Origin: an uncultured Spartobacteria bacterium | Lineage (GTDB): Bacteria; Verrucomicrobiota; Verrucomicrobiia; Chthoniobacterales; JAATET01 | Assembly (NCBI GenBank): GCA_937901895.1 | Contig: CALGTD010000072.1 | Location: forward strand, 56,404-120,403 | Reading direction: 5' to 3' | DNA length: 64,000 bases | Shown: positions 43,460-51,661 of the stretch, in pieces | How positions within the stretch are numbered: the stretch's first letter is position 1 | Layout of the letters: the number at the start of each line of letters is the position of its first letter | The notes under the pieces: generated by a model | Told to the model about the DNA's origin: nothing | Databases searched by the model: none | The model's input: only the letters and a program-made list of their open reading frames with translations | Translations under genes and position numbers: made by a program

Positions 43460-44271
43460 GCAGAAGTCCGGATATTCGCGCTGAGGTCACAAAAGCGTGG
43501 CGTCTTCTAACCGCACCACTTCGTGCGATGCCCGGCTTCGTGATTGCCGGTGCGCCCAAGTGCGGCACGTCGTCGCTCTACGACTGCATTACCGCGCATC
43601 CGGATGTGCGGCGCGGACTCCGCAAGGAACCGACGAACTTCATTCATTATCCGGGCAGCCACTTCCGCGCCGCGATGAACTATCCGGTCCGGATGCCGTG
43701 GAAACGGTTCATGGTCGGGGATGGCAGCGTGGAATATTTCACGCATCCGGATGGGCCGGACAACGTGCGCGAAGTGGTGCCGAATGCGCGGCTGATTTTC
43801 ATCCTTCGGGATCCCGTTGCGCGGGCATGGTCGGATTATCAGATGTATCGACGGGCGGGAACCGACACGGAGGATTTCTCTCAAACCGTCGAACGCGCCA
43901 TGCGCTGGCTATCGGATGCAAGTCTGGAGCCGTTGGTCGATGCGGCGGCGCGGCATGCGATTCATCCCGCGCGTTACGTGTTGTGCGGCATGTATGCGCG
44001 AGCGCTCGCGCGGTGGTTCGACCGATTTCCGCGGGAGCAATGTCTGGTGTTGTTTACCGAGGAGTTTGCCGCGGACCTGGACGGGACTATGGCGAAGGTA
44101 TTTGCTCATCTCGGTCTTCCGCCTTGCAGCGCGGGATCGTGCACGCGTGCGCGCCACGGAGGATACCGCGAGGAAATGTCCCCGCAAACGGCCGCCGCGT
44201 TGCGTGCGTTCTACGAACCGCACAACGACCGGCTGCGGGAAATGCTCGGCCGGGATTTGCCATGGCGGTGA
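43456..44271 (+). CDS. PAPS-dependent sulfotransferase (heparan-sulfotransferase-like)
   Basis: A 271-residue sulfotransferase with textbook cofactor motifs: FVIAGAPKCGTSSLYDCITA (PAPS loop, residues 28-47) and LIFILRDPVARAWSDYQMY (3'-phosphate segment). KEPTNFIHYPGSHFR and the C-terminal HGGYREEMSPQTAAALRAFY are also typical of polysaccharide sulfotransferases. It is the eighth superfamily member in the window and closer to the one at 163 than to the tandem block. It overlaps glycosyltransferase genes on both sides, strong context for sulfating a sugar chain. Confidence 0.9.
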   Translation: MSRSPDIRAEVTKAWRLLTAPLRAMPGFVIAGAPKCGTSSLYDCITAHPDVRRGLRKEPTNFIHYPGSHFRAAMNYPVRMPWKRFMVGDGSVEYFTHPDGPDNVREVVPNARLIFILRDPVARAWSDYQMYRRAGTDTEDFSQTVERAMRWLSDASLEPLVDAAARHAIHPARYVLCGMYARALARWFDRFPREQCLVLFTEEFAADLDGTMAKVFAHLGLPPCSAGSCTRARHGGYREEMSPQTAAALRAFYEPHNDRLREMLGRDLPWR

Positions 44272-45419
44272 GGCTTGTCGAACCGGTGCCGGCGTGGAAA
44301 CGCGTGCGGTATGCAGCCATCGAGGCTGCCCGGCAGCTGTATCACGCGCCCGGGCGTGCCGCATTCCGCCAGCGACTGCGGAATCTCCGCAAGGCGGATG
44401 GAGGCGAGCCGAAGGTCAGTTTTGGGTGGCTGCACGACCCTGCACGTCCCTCGGAAACCGGGATCGGCGGTGCCGTGAAGCTCGCCCACCTTCGCCGACG
44501 TTTCGGCGAAGCGCGTGAGTCGTTCAACATCCTTTATCTCGTAAGCAGTGTGCTGCACCTGGTTCCTCACGTGGAGGAACTCGTCTCGTGGGCGAAACGG
44601 AACGGAGTGAAGGTTGTCTGGAACCAGAACGGCGTCGCGTATCCCGCGTGGTGCGGCGATTACTACCCGTGGTTCAACGCTCCCATGTCGCGGCTGATTC
44701 GTCAGGCGGACTTCGTGGTATACCAGAGCGAATTCTGCCGTGCGTGCGCGGATCGCTACCTCGGCCCCGTGAACGCGCCCTGGGAGGTGTTGTGGAATCC
44801 CGTGGATGTGCGGCATTTCACTCCAGGCGCGGTGCTGGATGCCGGGCGCTGGGAACTGCTGGCCATGGGAACGAATCATTCGTTCTACCGCGTGAAGGCG
44901 TCGCTCGACTGTCTGGCAGCGCTGGTGGCGGATGGGGTGAGCGCCCGATTGACGATTGCCGGCGAAATGCGCTGGCCCGGAGGCGATGACGAAGTGGCGC
45001 GGACAATCGATGCACTGGGTGTGCGGGACCGGGTGCGACTGCTTCCGCCTTTCACGCAGGAGGAGGCGGCGGGTCTTTATCGGAACGCGCACGTCCTGCT
45101 GCATCCAAAATACAAGGATCCGTGTCCGACCGTGCCAATCGAAGCGATGGCGTGCGGAATTCCCGTGGTTGGCTCCCGAAGCGGAGGAATGCCGGAACTT
45201 GTCCCCCCCGACTGCGGGGAACTTGCGGACGTTCCGGACGACTGGTGTGCGGACCACGCCCCGGCGGCCCGTGCGCTTGCGGATGGTGTGCGGCGGGTGA
45301 TGGAAGACCGGGAACGGCGATCCGCCGCAGCGCGCGCGCGTGCGGAGGCGGTGTTCGATCAGGAGCGATGGGTGCAGCGACACGAGGACATCTTTCTCGC
45401 GCTGCTTTCCCGACGATGA
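44262..45419 (+). CDS. glycosyltransferase family 4
   Basis: The 385-residue GT-B enzyme has FNILYLVSSVLHLVPHVEEL and VVWNQNGVAYPAWCGDYYPW in the acceptor half. The donor half shows WELLAMGTNHSFYRVKASLD and LHPKYKDPCPTVPIEAMACG followed by I-P-V-V-G-S-R-S-G-G. The P-x(5)-E region is canonical for GT4. ATG 44262 overlaps the sulfotransferase by ten bases; GTG 44268 would give a GTGA junction instead. A basic amphipathic N-terminus (WKRVRYAAIEAARQLY) may associate with the membrane. Confidence 0.87.
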   Translation: MAVRLVEPVPAWKRVRYAAIEAARQLYHAPGRAAFRQRLRNLRKADGGEPKVSFGWLHDPARPSETGIGGAVKLAHLRRRFGEARESFNILYLVSSVLHLVPHVEELVSWAKRNGVKVVWNQNGVAYPAWCGDYYPWFNAPMSRLIRQADFVVYQSEFCRACADRYLGPVNAPWEVLWNPVDVRHFTPGAVLDAGRWELLAMGTNHSFYRVKASLDCLAALVADGVSARLTIAGEMRWPGGDDEVARTIDALGVRDRVRLLPPFTQEEAAGLYRNAHVLLHPKYKDPCPTVPIEAMACGIPVVGSRSGGMPELVPPDCGELADVPDDWCADHAPAARALADGVRRVMEDRERRSAAARARAEAVFDQERWVQRHEDIFLALLSRR

Positions 45420-45431
45420 TTGGTTTTTTCG

Positions 45432-46322
45432 ATGGCGGAGAATGAATCCTGGATCGTCACCGGTGCGCGCGGCGCGATCGGCGGTGCGCTGGTGCGTCGA
45501 CTCGGGTCCATGGGACATTCCGTGACTGCGGTGTCGCGAAGCGCGGGAAATGGCTGCATCGAATGGGATGCGCTGTGGAATCTCCGGGATCTCGGCGCGG
45601 GCGGAACGTTCGTGCATTGCGCCTGGAGCACGGTGCCCGCATCGTCGGAGGCGGATCCAGGTCGCGAGCGGAATATTGATTTTCCGTTGCTCGAACGCAT
45701 CGTGAACCTCCTCGCCGCCTCCGGAGGTCGCTGGACGCTGGTGTTTCTATCCTCGGGTGGCGCGGTTTACGGAGAGTGTCATGGCGGCGCCCGGACGGAG
45801 GCCGATGAATGCCATCCGATCGGCTGGCACGGCAGGATGAAACTCGACGCGGAGAGATTACTGGAACAGCGCGTGGCCGCAGCCGGGCTGGATACGGTGA
45901 TTGTCCGGCCGTCGAACGTATATGGATTCGATGTCGTCGAGTCGCGACCGCAGGGATTGATTCCCCACGCGATCCACGCGGCTCGGGAGGGACGCGCATT
46001 GACGCTTTGGGGGGACGGCAGCGCGATCAAGGATTACGTCCATGTGTCGGATGTTCTCGACGGCATCCTCGCCATTGTGGACGGACGGCAAACAGGCATC
46101 TTCAACATTTGCTCGGGAGTATCGATTTCCGTGCGCGAGCTTCTTTCGGAGATTGAGGCGGTGGCGGGACGACGCATCGAAATCGAAACGACGCCTCGAC
46201 GGGAATGGGACGTGCAGGAGAGCAGACTTTCGCATGCGAAATTGACTGCACTTACGGGGTGGGTTCCACGCGTTTCGTTGCGCGAGGGCATCGATCGGAC
46301 ACTGACCAGTCTGTCGCGATGA
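45432..46322 (+). CDS. NAD-dependent epimerase/dehydratase-family protein, catalytic Tyr replaced
   Basis: A 296-residue extended SDR with NAD motif VTGARGAIGGALVRRLG and TLVFLSSGGAVYGECHGGAR. It also has VIVRPSNVYGFDVVESRPQG and LWGDGSAIKDYVHVSDVLDG, all standard for nucleotide-sugar epimerases/dehydratases. The active-site YxxxK appears as H-G-R-M-K (H133, K137), so the usual catalytic tyrosine seems to be a histidine. It could be an altered or non-catalytic member. ATG 45432 is chosen; TTG 45420 would add four residues. It closes with an ATGA overlap. Confidence 0.83.
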   Translation: MAENESWIVTGARGAIGGALVRRLGSMGHSVTAVSRSAGNGCIEWDALWNLRDLGAGGTFVHCAWSTVPASSEADPGRERNIDFPLLERIVNLLAASGGRWTLVFLSSGGAVYGECHGGARTEADECHPIGWHGRMKLDAERLLEQRVAAAGLDTVIVRPSNVYGFDVVESRPQGLIPHAIHAAREGRALTLWGDGSAIKDYVHVSDVLDGILAIVDGRQTGIFNICSGVSISVRELLSEIEAVAGRRIEIETTPRREWDVQESRLSHAKLTALTGWVPRVSLREGIDRTLTSLSR

Positions 46323-47335
46323 ATCCGACGGTCTCCGTTCTCGTGCCGGTTTACAACGGCATGCCATATCTTCCGGACGCGCTGAAAAGCGTGCTGCGCC
46401 AGACGTGGTCCGACTTCGAGGTGGTCGTGGTTGACGACGCATCGACGGACGACAGCTGGACCACGATCCTGGCGATCGCGGACCGGGATACCCGCGTGCG
46501 TGCGGTTCGCAACGAGACAAATCTCGGGCTTCCCGGCGCGTTGAATCGTGGAATGGAATTGTCCCGTGGGAAATGGATTGCGCGGCAGGACCAGGACGAT
46601 CTCTGCGATCCGCGTCGACTGGAACGGCAGCTCGCGTTTCTGAGAGCCCATGCCGACGTGAAGCTGCTCTTTTCGGACGCGCGGATTGTCGATGCGGAGG
46701 GACGTCCGCGCGGGCGTCGCCGAACGGTCACGCGGCCGGAGGAGGCGCGTTGGGATCTGTGTTTCCGATGTAACTTCCCGCACAGCTCCGCGATATTTGC
46801 GCGGGAGACGGCCCTTTCTCTCGGGGGCTATCGAAATGTCCACGCCTGCGAGGATTGGGATCTCTGGTCCCGGTTTGCGGAGGTGGCGGAGGTGGCTTCG
46901 CTACGAGCACCACTCATGAAATATCGCGTGCACGAGCGTTCGATGATGGGCGTCGAAAATAAGGCACGCCTCGCGAAAAGCGCTCCGTTCCTTCGTGGGA
47001 TCATGCGGCGAAATTTCGAGAGATTCGCATGCATCGATCCGGACGGGCCTGCTGCCAGAATCATGATCGACGCGTGGGTGGATCTGCCCGGCTCGGGATG
47101 GGACGCATATTTCGCAGCCCGCGAGGAAACGGCGCGAGACTACGGTGCAGCGGGATCCTCCGGGTTTCGACGGCTGGTTGGTGAACAGGATTTCATGCTC
47201 TTTTGCCGGCTTGCGGGGCGTGGGCGACGGGAGGCGGTGGAGTTTTTGCAAAGGCGGTGGCACTGCTGTCCTGGTCGGCGCTTCGACTTTCCGTGGGTGC
47301 GTGCGGCGGCGATCCTCGCGATGGCGCGTGGATAA
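46319..47335 (+). CDS. glycosyltransferase family 2
   Basis: A 338-residue GT-A transferase: VSVLVPVYNGMPYLPDALKS, FEVVVVDDASTDDSWTTIL, ETNLGLPGALNRGMELSRG and KWIARQDQDDLCDPRRLERQ, where D-Q-D-D holds the metal site. The motif HSSAIFARETALSLGGYR follows. It is a standard WcaA/RfbF-type enzyme. The C-terminal 70 residues (CRLAGRGRREAVEFLQRRW) are basic and helical. Donor unknown. Confidence 0.88.
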   Translation: MNPTVSVLVPVYNGMPYLPDALKSVLRQTWSDFEVVVVDDASTDDSWTTILAIADRDTRVRAVRNETNLGLPGALNRGMELSRGKWIARQDQDDLCDPRRLERQLAFLRAHADVKLLFSDARIVDAEGRPRGRRRTVTRPEEARWDLCFRCNFPHSSAIFARETALSLGGYRNVHACEDWDLWSRFAEVAEVASLRAPLMKYRVHERSMMGVENKARLAKSAPFLRGIMRRNFERFACIDPDGPAARIMIDAWVDLPGSGWDAYFAAREETARDYGAAGSSGFRRLVGEQDFMLFCRLAGRGRREAVEFLQRRWHCCPGRRFDFPWVRAAAILAMARG

Positions 47336-47367
47336 GTCGAAGACATGAACCGAGTTTCTACCGGCAT

Positions 47368-48456
47368 ATGAAGTTCCTGTTTTTGTCGAGTCATGCGCAC
47401 CTTGCGCTGGATCCCGGATCCACGCGGGTTTCCGGTGGAGCGGAGTTGCAGGTGGCTCTGCTTGCTCGCGAACTGGCGCAACGGGGGCATGAAGCGGTGA
47501 TCGTGGGAGGTGACGCAGGGCAGGGTGACGGCGTCGTGTTCGACGGAGTCCTCACGCGCACCGGTGGACGGTTTCATACCGGGGGACTTGCGGACACCGC
47601 CGCTGCGCTGCCGCGTGTGATCGAAGTGATCCGCGAGGAAAAGCCGGATTGGGTGCTGATCCTTGGATGGACGACGTGGGTGTTTCTATTGAATGCGCTA
47701 AAGCGTTCACTCGGTTATCGGTTCGCATTCATCTGCGGACTCGACACCGAGGTGAACGGAGAGTTCCGGCGCGAGAATCCGGTGCGGGGCGCCCTGTTTG
47801 AGCGAGGGGTTCGGAAGGCGGATGCGAGGCTCGCGATGAGCGATTACCAGGCGGAGCAATTCGCCCGACAGAGTCTTGACTGCGGGATGTATCGAAATTT
47901 GATCCTGCCACGCGCGTTTCCCCGGACGGTGGAGAAGACGGTTGATCTGCTGTGGGTTGCCCGGTGTCAGCCGATCAAGCGCCCGCATCTTTTTCTCGAT
48001 CTTGCGGAGAGATTGCCGGATCTACGCTGCCGGATGATTTGCCCAAGAGAGGATGCCGGCTTGTGGGAATCAGTCGCGGCGCGCGCGAAGGGCATTGCGA
48101 ATCTCGAATTCGTCGAGCGCGTGCCATACCACGAGATTCAGGCGTGCTACGATGCGGCGCGGGTTTTCGTGAACACGTCGACATTCGAAGGATGGCCGAA
48201 CAGTTTCATCCAGGCGGGACTGGGCGGGGCCGCGCTGGCGTCGCTCGACGTGAATCCGGACCGCCTGTTTGAGCGGTTTTCCCCGGGAGTTTTTGCAAAC
48301 GGCGATTTCGATGCGCTGGTGGCTGGAGTGCGGCAACTCGTCGCCTCAGAGGGTGCCCTGCGCGATGCGCAGGCGGGCTGCGAGCGATTCGTCGCGGAGC
48401 TGCACGACAACGCGCGAAACGTCGACGCGTTTCTTTCCGCACTCGACGTCTCGTAA
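47368..48456 (+). CDS. glycosyltransferase family 4
   Basis: The 362-residue GT-B enzyme starts MKFLFLSSHAHLALDPGSTR, followed by SGGAELQVALLARELAQRGH, a typical GT4 acceptor-side start. The donor side shows VDLLWVARCQPIKRPHLFLD, NLEFVERVPYHEIQACYDAA and FVNTSTFEGWPNSFIQAGLG. The second glutamate of E-x7-E is replaced (FIQA). It is the last gene of the long plus-strand chain; a hairpin and U-tract follow 24 bases after the stop. Confidence 0.87.
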   Translation: MKFLFLSSHAHLALDPGSTRVSGGAELQVALLARELAQRGHEAVIVGGDAGQGDGVVFDGVLTRTGGRFHTGGLADTAAALPRVIEVIREEKPDWVLILGWTTWVFLLNALKRSLGYRFAFICGLDTEVNGEFRRENPVRGALFERGVRKADARLAMSDYQAEQFARQSLDCGMYRNLILPRAFPRTVEKTVDLLWVARCQPIKRPHLFLDLAERLPDLRCRMICPREDAGLWESVAARAKGIANLEFVERVPYHEIQACYDAARVFVNTSTFEGWPNSFIQAGLGGAALASLDVNPDRLFERFSPGVFANGDFDALVAGVRQLVASEGALRDAQAGCERFVAELHDNARNVDAFLSALDVS

Positions 48457-48480
48457 CCACCGGAAGTCAAAGTTGGCCAC

Positions 48481-48511
48481 GGCCGGGAATTCGTTCCCGG
48501 CCATTTTTGTT
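48481..48511 (+). terminator. rho-independent terminator with UUCG tetraloop
   Basis: GGCCGGGAA and TTCCCGGCC form a perfect 9-bp stem around a TTCG loop and are followed by ATTTTTGTT. It lies 25-55 bases after the last glycosyltransferase stop and is the only clear terminator on the plus strand after the exporter genes, so it probably ends the polysaccharide operon. Confidence 0.85.
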
Positions 48512-48556
48512 CCCGGCGAACTTGCGCGTGCGAGGAATCGGGACGAGGAAGGTGTC

Positions 48557-49282
48557 ATGCGACTCCCAGCGGTTCTCCCGATGATCTGGATGGTTTCTAC
48601 GATCTGGGCTGCGCCCGATGCGAAAGTTTTCGACCGGAAACCGGGCAAGACCCGGAAGTTCGATCGCATCCAGTATTTTCCGCAAAAAGGCCGTGACGTC
48701 AGTTTTGGTGGTGACCGTCTGAAATGGACGGGGGAGGGCGATTGCTCGCAGAACGAGGCGATGGAGCCCATCATCTCCGTGCAGGGCGAAGGGGTGACGG
48801 TTCGCAATGCCTGGATAGACGGAGCACCGGACGGCATTCATGTGAGTGCCCCCAACGTGGTTATCGAAAACATCGTGTTCCCCAAGGTGTGCGAGGACGC
48901 GATCACGGCGAATTCGGGCGCGGACAACCTCGTGATTCGGAACTGTGCGTTTCGCGGTGCGCGCGACAAGGCGATTCAACTCAACGCCGGGAAGAACATC
49001 GTGATCGAGAACTGCCTGTTTGAAGATTGCGCGAAGCCGGTGCGCGTGAAATCCGGCGTCACGGTTACGGTGAGGAACAACGTGAGCACCGGATCCACGG
49101 TCTTCATTCTCGCGGATGGGGAGGGTGCCCGTGCGTTGGCTGAATCGAACGATGTTCGGAAGAGCAAATGGTTCGCGAAGGCCGAAAAGAAGGCGCGGAT
49201 CGTGATCGGGAAGGGAAACCGCCTCTCGCGCATCGAGCGCAAAAACGAGGCGAATTCCGGCGGGGTGATTGAATCCCGGTGA
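48557..49282 (+). CDS. secreted right-handed beta-helix protein (pectate lyase-like)
   Basis: The 241-residue product has a signal peptide (RLPAVLPMIWMVSTIWAAP). It is followed by short tandem beta-helix turns: ISVQGEGVTVRNAWIDG, ISV/NVVIENIVFPKVCEDAI, NLVIRNCAFRGARDKAIQLN and NIVIENCLFEDCAKPV. The C-E-D-A and A-x-D-K-x-x-Q-x-N landmarks resemble family PL3 pectate lyases. These cleave polygalacturonate with calcium, so a polysaccharide-cleaving role outside the cytoplasm is plausible. Its position just after the polysaccharide operon, but behind a terminator, suggests separate expression. AGGAAGG precedes ATG 48557. Confidence 0.72.
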   Translation: MRLPAVLPMIWMVSTIWAAPDAKVFDRKPGKTRKFDRIQYFPQKGRDVSFGGDRLKWTGEGDCSQNEAMEPIISVQGEGVTVRNAWIDGAPDGIHVSAPNVVIENIVFPKVCEDAITANSGADNLVIRNCAFRGARDKAIQLNAGKNIVIENCLFEDCAKPVRVKSGVTVTVRNNVSTGSTVFILADGEGARALAESNDVRKSKWFAKAEKKARIVIGKGNRLSRIERKNEANSGGVIESR

Positions 49283-49331
49283 ATAAAACCCCGGCGCGAC
49301 CAGTCATTACCCACACAACCGATATTTAAAA

Positions 49332-50945
49332 ATGAAACGACTTTCTGTTCTCCTGCTCGCATTGAGCGGTGCCGTGATCGCCCTATCGCCGATGCGTTCG
49401 CAGGCGGCGACCGCAGTCTCGTTCAGTTTTTTCTACGATGAGCTGGCTCCTTACGGGAACTGGGTCGACGTGGACGGCTACGGCTATTGCTTTCAACCGA
49501 CGGTCGCCTCCGGCTGGCGGCCTTACTATGACGGCGGCTGGGTTTACACGGATGACGGATGGTGTTGGAACACGACGGAACCGTGGGGATGGGCGACCTA
49601 TCATTATGGTCGTTGGGCCAATGTGCGCGGATGCGGCTGGGTATGGGTGCCCGGCTACGAGTGGGCACCGGCTTGGGTGTCATGGCGCACGAGTTCGAAC
49701 TATATCGGATGGGCTCCTTTGCCGCCTGAGGCGCGCTGGGGCGGTGGTGGAATCCGGTTCGGCGTCAGCTTCGGATTCGACATTGGGCCCAGCTACTACA
49801 ACTTCTGCAGCCCGCGTTATTTCGGCTACTCGAATGTCGGTCGCTACTGCGCTCCGTGGCGGAACAACGTGAACATCATCGAGCAGACGACGAACATCAC
49901 GAACATCACCAACGTCGTAAACAACAACACAACGATCATCCGCAGCGGTGGCCCGAACTACGACTTCGTTCGTAAAAACTCGGACCGGCCGATCCCGCGT
50001 GCGCAAATCGAGCGGGTGAGCAACCCGGCGGGTCTTCGCAAGGGAGGGCCGTTGAAGAACGAACTGCGCGGGGACAAGCTGCGGGTGGTTTCTCCTCAGA
50101 TCGCGAACAGCAAAAACGCAAAGCCGAAACAGGTGGCGGCACGCGCCTCGAGCAAGAATGTCGATCGTGGGTGGGGGGACATCAAGGACCCGAACCGCTC
50201 CAAGCAACTTCGCGAACGGATGAAGAACGAGGCGGTCGCTGCAAAGAGACCTGAGAATCGTGCGAATGAAGGAAACCGCCCGCAGAACAAAAAACTCGCC
50301 ACCGCGAACCGGCCGAATCAAAGCGGCCAGAACAAGAATGCCCCGAAAACTGCGGAGCGGGATCGTTCGCGTGTCGGCAACGGGTTGAAACCTTTCCTCG
50401 AACAGGGCGCGAAGACTGACAAGCGTCCGGACGTCGTGCGCAAGCCGGAGTCCAATCGTCCGCAAAACGCGACCGGGCAACAGCAGCGCACCGCTGACGC
50501 CAGGCGGAAGGCGGATTCGGACGCCGCACGTCGGGAGGAGGTCCTTCGCCGGCAGACACAGAATCCGCAGACGGCGAGTCGCACGCCCCAGCAGGTTCAA
50601 CGCCCTCCGACGCAGCGTCAGCTGGAGACGCCGTCCCGTCAGCCGGTGCAGCGTCCGCCTCAGGTTGGACAGCGTCCGCCTCAGCAGACGGAGAAGCGGT
50701 CCAGGCAGCCGCAGCAGAATGTCCAGCGTCCGCCTCAGAACCGGCCCCAGTCGCAACCCCGCCCGCAGCAGACGCAGAAAAAATCCGACGATCAGAAAAA
50801 GAAGGAAAGTCGGCCGTCGCAGCCACAGTTTCGGCAGCCGCAGACGCAACAGCGGATGCCGCAGTATCAGCAGCGTCCCTCGCAGCCGCAGCAAATCCAG
50901 CGGGCGCCGTCGCGTCCTTCGAATCGACCGGAGAAACGCAACTGA
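49332..50945 (+). CDS. YXWGXW-type secreted protein (DUF6600-like) with disordered tail
   Basis: A 537-residue exported protein. The signal peptide (KRLSVLLLALSGAVIALSP) ends near Q-A-A. Residues 32-140 form an aromatic domain with repeated W/Y/G motifs: YDELAPYGNWVDVDGYGYC, WRPYYDGGWVYTDDGWCW, EPWGWATYHYGRW and GWVWVPGYEWAPAWVSWR. This matches the YXWGXW/DUF6600 group. After an asparagine-rich stretch (TTNITNITNVVNNNTTI) the last 300 residues are low-complexity, rich in Q, P, R, N and K, and surely disordered. The role is unknown; envelope or matrix association is plausible from composition. No strong ribosome site is visible before ATG 49332. Confidence 0.78.
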   Translation: MKRLSVLLLALSGAVIALSPMRSQAATAVSFSFFYDELAPYGNWVDVDGYGYCFQPTVASGWRPYYDGGWVYTDDGWCWNTTEPWGWATYHYGRWANVRGCGWVWVPGYEWAPAWVSWRTSSNYIGWAPLPPEARWGGGGIRFGVSFGFDIGPSYYNFCSPRYFGYSNVGRYCAPWRNNVNIIEQTTNITNITNVVNNNTTIIRSGGPNYDFVRKNSDRPIPRAQIERVSNPAGLRKGGPLKNELRGDKLRVVSPQIANSKNAKPKQVAARASSKNVDRGWGDIKDPNRSKQLRERMKNEAVAAKRPENRANEGNRPQNKKLATANRPNQSGQNKNAPKTAERDRSRVGNGLKPFLEQGAKTDKRPDVVRKPESNRPQNATGQQQRTADARRKADSDAARREEVLRRQTQNPQTASRTPQQVQRPPTQRQLETPSRQPVQRPPQVGQRPPQQTEKRSRQPQQNVQRPPQNRPQSQPRPQQTQKKSDDQKKKESRPSQPQFRQPQTQQRMPQYQQRPSQPQQIQRAPSRPSNRPEKRN

Positions 50946-50965
50946 GGCACGGCCGCTGAAAATCC

Positions 50966-50989
50966 GAGCCCGCCGACTGCCGGCGGCTC
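50966..50989 (+). terminator. possible terminator hairpin after the YXWGXW gene
   Basis: GAGCC-(C)-GCCG pairs with CGGC-GGCTC around ACTGC, with one bulged C, starting 21 bases after the stop codon. Only a weak CTTTC follows, so termination would be inefficient or factor-assisted. Confidence 0.35.
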
Positions 50990-51105
50990 ACGGAGCTTTC
51001 AGTTGTATACAGGGAATTTTCCCGTGTGGTTTGTGGTCGTAGTTCGCACGGCGAATTTGAAACCGCGAAGGCGATTCATTCGGGGGCGCAGGTCTTGAAA
51101 GTGGA

Positions 51106-51132
51106 TTGGGCGGGCCCCTCCGGCCCGCCCAA
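51106..51132. other. strong GC inverted repeat in the gene-poor interval
   Basis: TTGGGCGGGCC and GGCCCGCCCAA form an uninterrupted 11-bp stem around CCTCC. There is no T-run on either strand. It may be a structural RNA element, a protein site or part of a dispersed repeat family. Confidence 0.45.
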
Positions 51133-51454
51133 CCCGATTATCGGCTAATTGCCGACCGCACCCCTCAGTGCGATTCTTTTCGTGGTCCTCCCACTCCCGT
51201 CGTTGCCAATGGGACTGCAGGAGGAACTTTGTTTACGAAATTTTCTTTCCAGTTACGGAACATGCATCCGCCGATCCTCAATTTTGAAGTCCGGAGAAAT
51301 GCCTGCGAATCGGAGAATATAGGTGAGATGCCCGGGGTGCAATGAAAGTTTGGGTCATTTTTCTTCGAAAAAAGGCTCGTTTTCAAAGGTGTAAAGCGTG
51401 GAGGAAAATGCGGAAAGTGCCACGCGAAACCGCACCCGGTTGCGATCTCGAGGC

Positions 51455-51661
51455 ATGAAGCGTCGATATGTGGAGCCGATTGGAAAAACCAGGCAGTCAC
51501 CATCCATCCGATCCGAGAAGCCGGAGCTTCTGTCACCGTTGATGGAAGATCCTCCCGCTCAATTGCGGGATATGTCCGCTGAGCAGCGTGCGGCGTTTGT
51601 GGCTCCGGGCACTTCGGAGGATCGGGTGGAGCGGTCGCAGCGGGATCAGGGGAGGAGATGA
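51455..51661 (+). CDS. small hypothetical protein
   Basis: A 68-residue, charged, proline-containing product (MKRRYVEPIGKTRQSPSIRS, then LRDMSAEQRAAFVAPGTSED). No domain, signal peptide or membrane segment is visible. GTG 51398 would extend it to 87 residues with an Arg-rich front. The stop overlaps the next start by ATGA, the best evidence that it is a real gene. Function unknown. Confidence 0.5.
   Translation: MKRRYVEPIGKTRQSPSIRSEKPELLSPLMEDPPAQLRDMSAEQRAAFVAPGTSEDRVERSQRDQGRR

Larger units (their letters stand above)
50946..51454. other. gene-poor interval
   Basis: About 0.5 kb without a convincing gene. It contains two GC hairpins (50966-50989 and 51106-51132) and otherwise A/T-richer sequence than its surroundings. 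A GTG at 51398 could extend the following small gene upstream. I found no RNA gene, riboswitch or clear promoter in it. Confidence 0.5.

Noticed and set aside
50580..50940. Tandem DNA repeat or minisatellite
   Set aside because: The similarity comes from repeated Gln/Pro/Arg codons in the disordered tail. Unit length and sequence vary, so it is coding low complexity.
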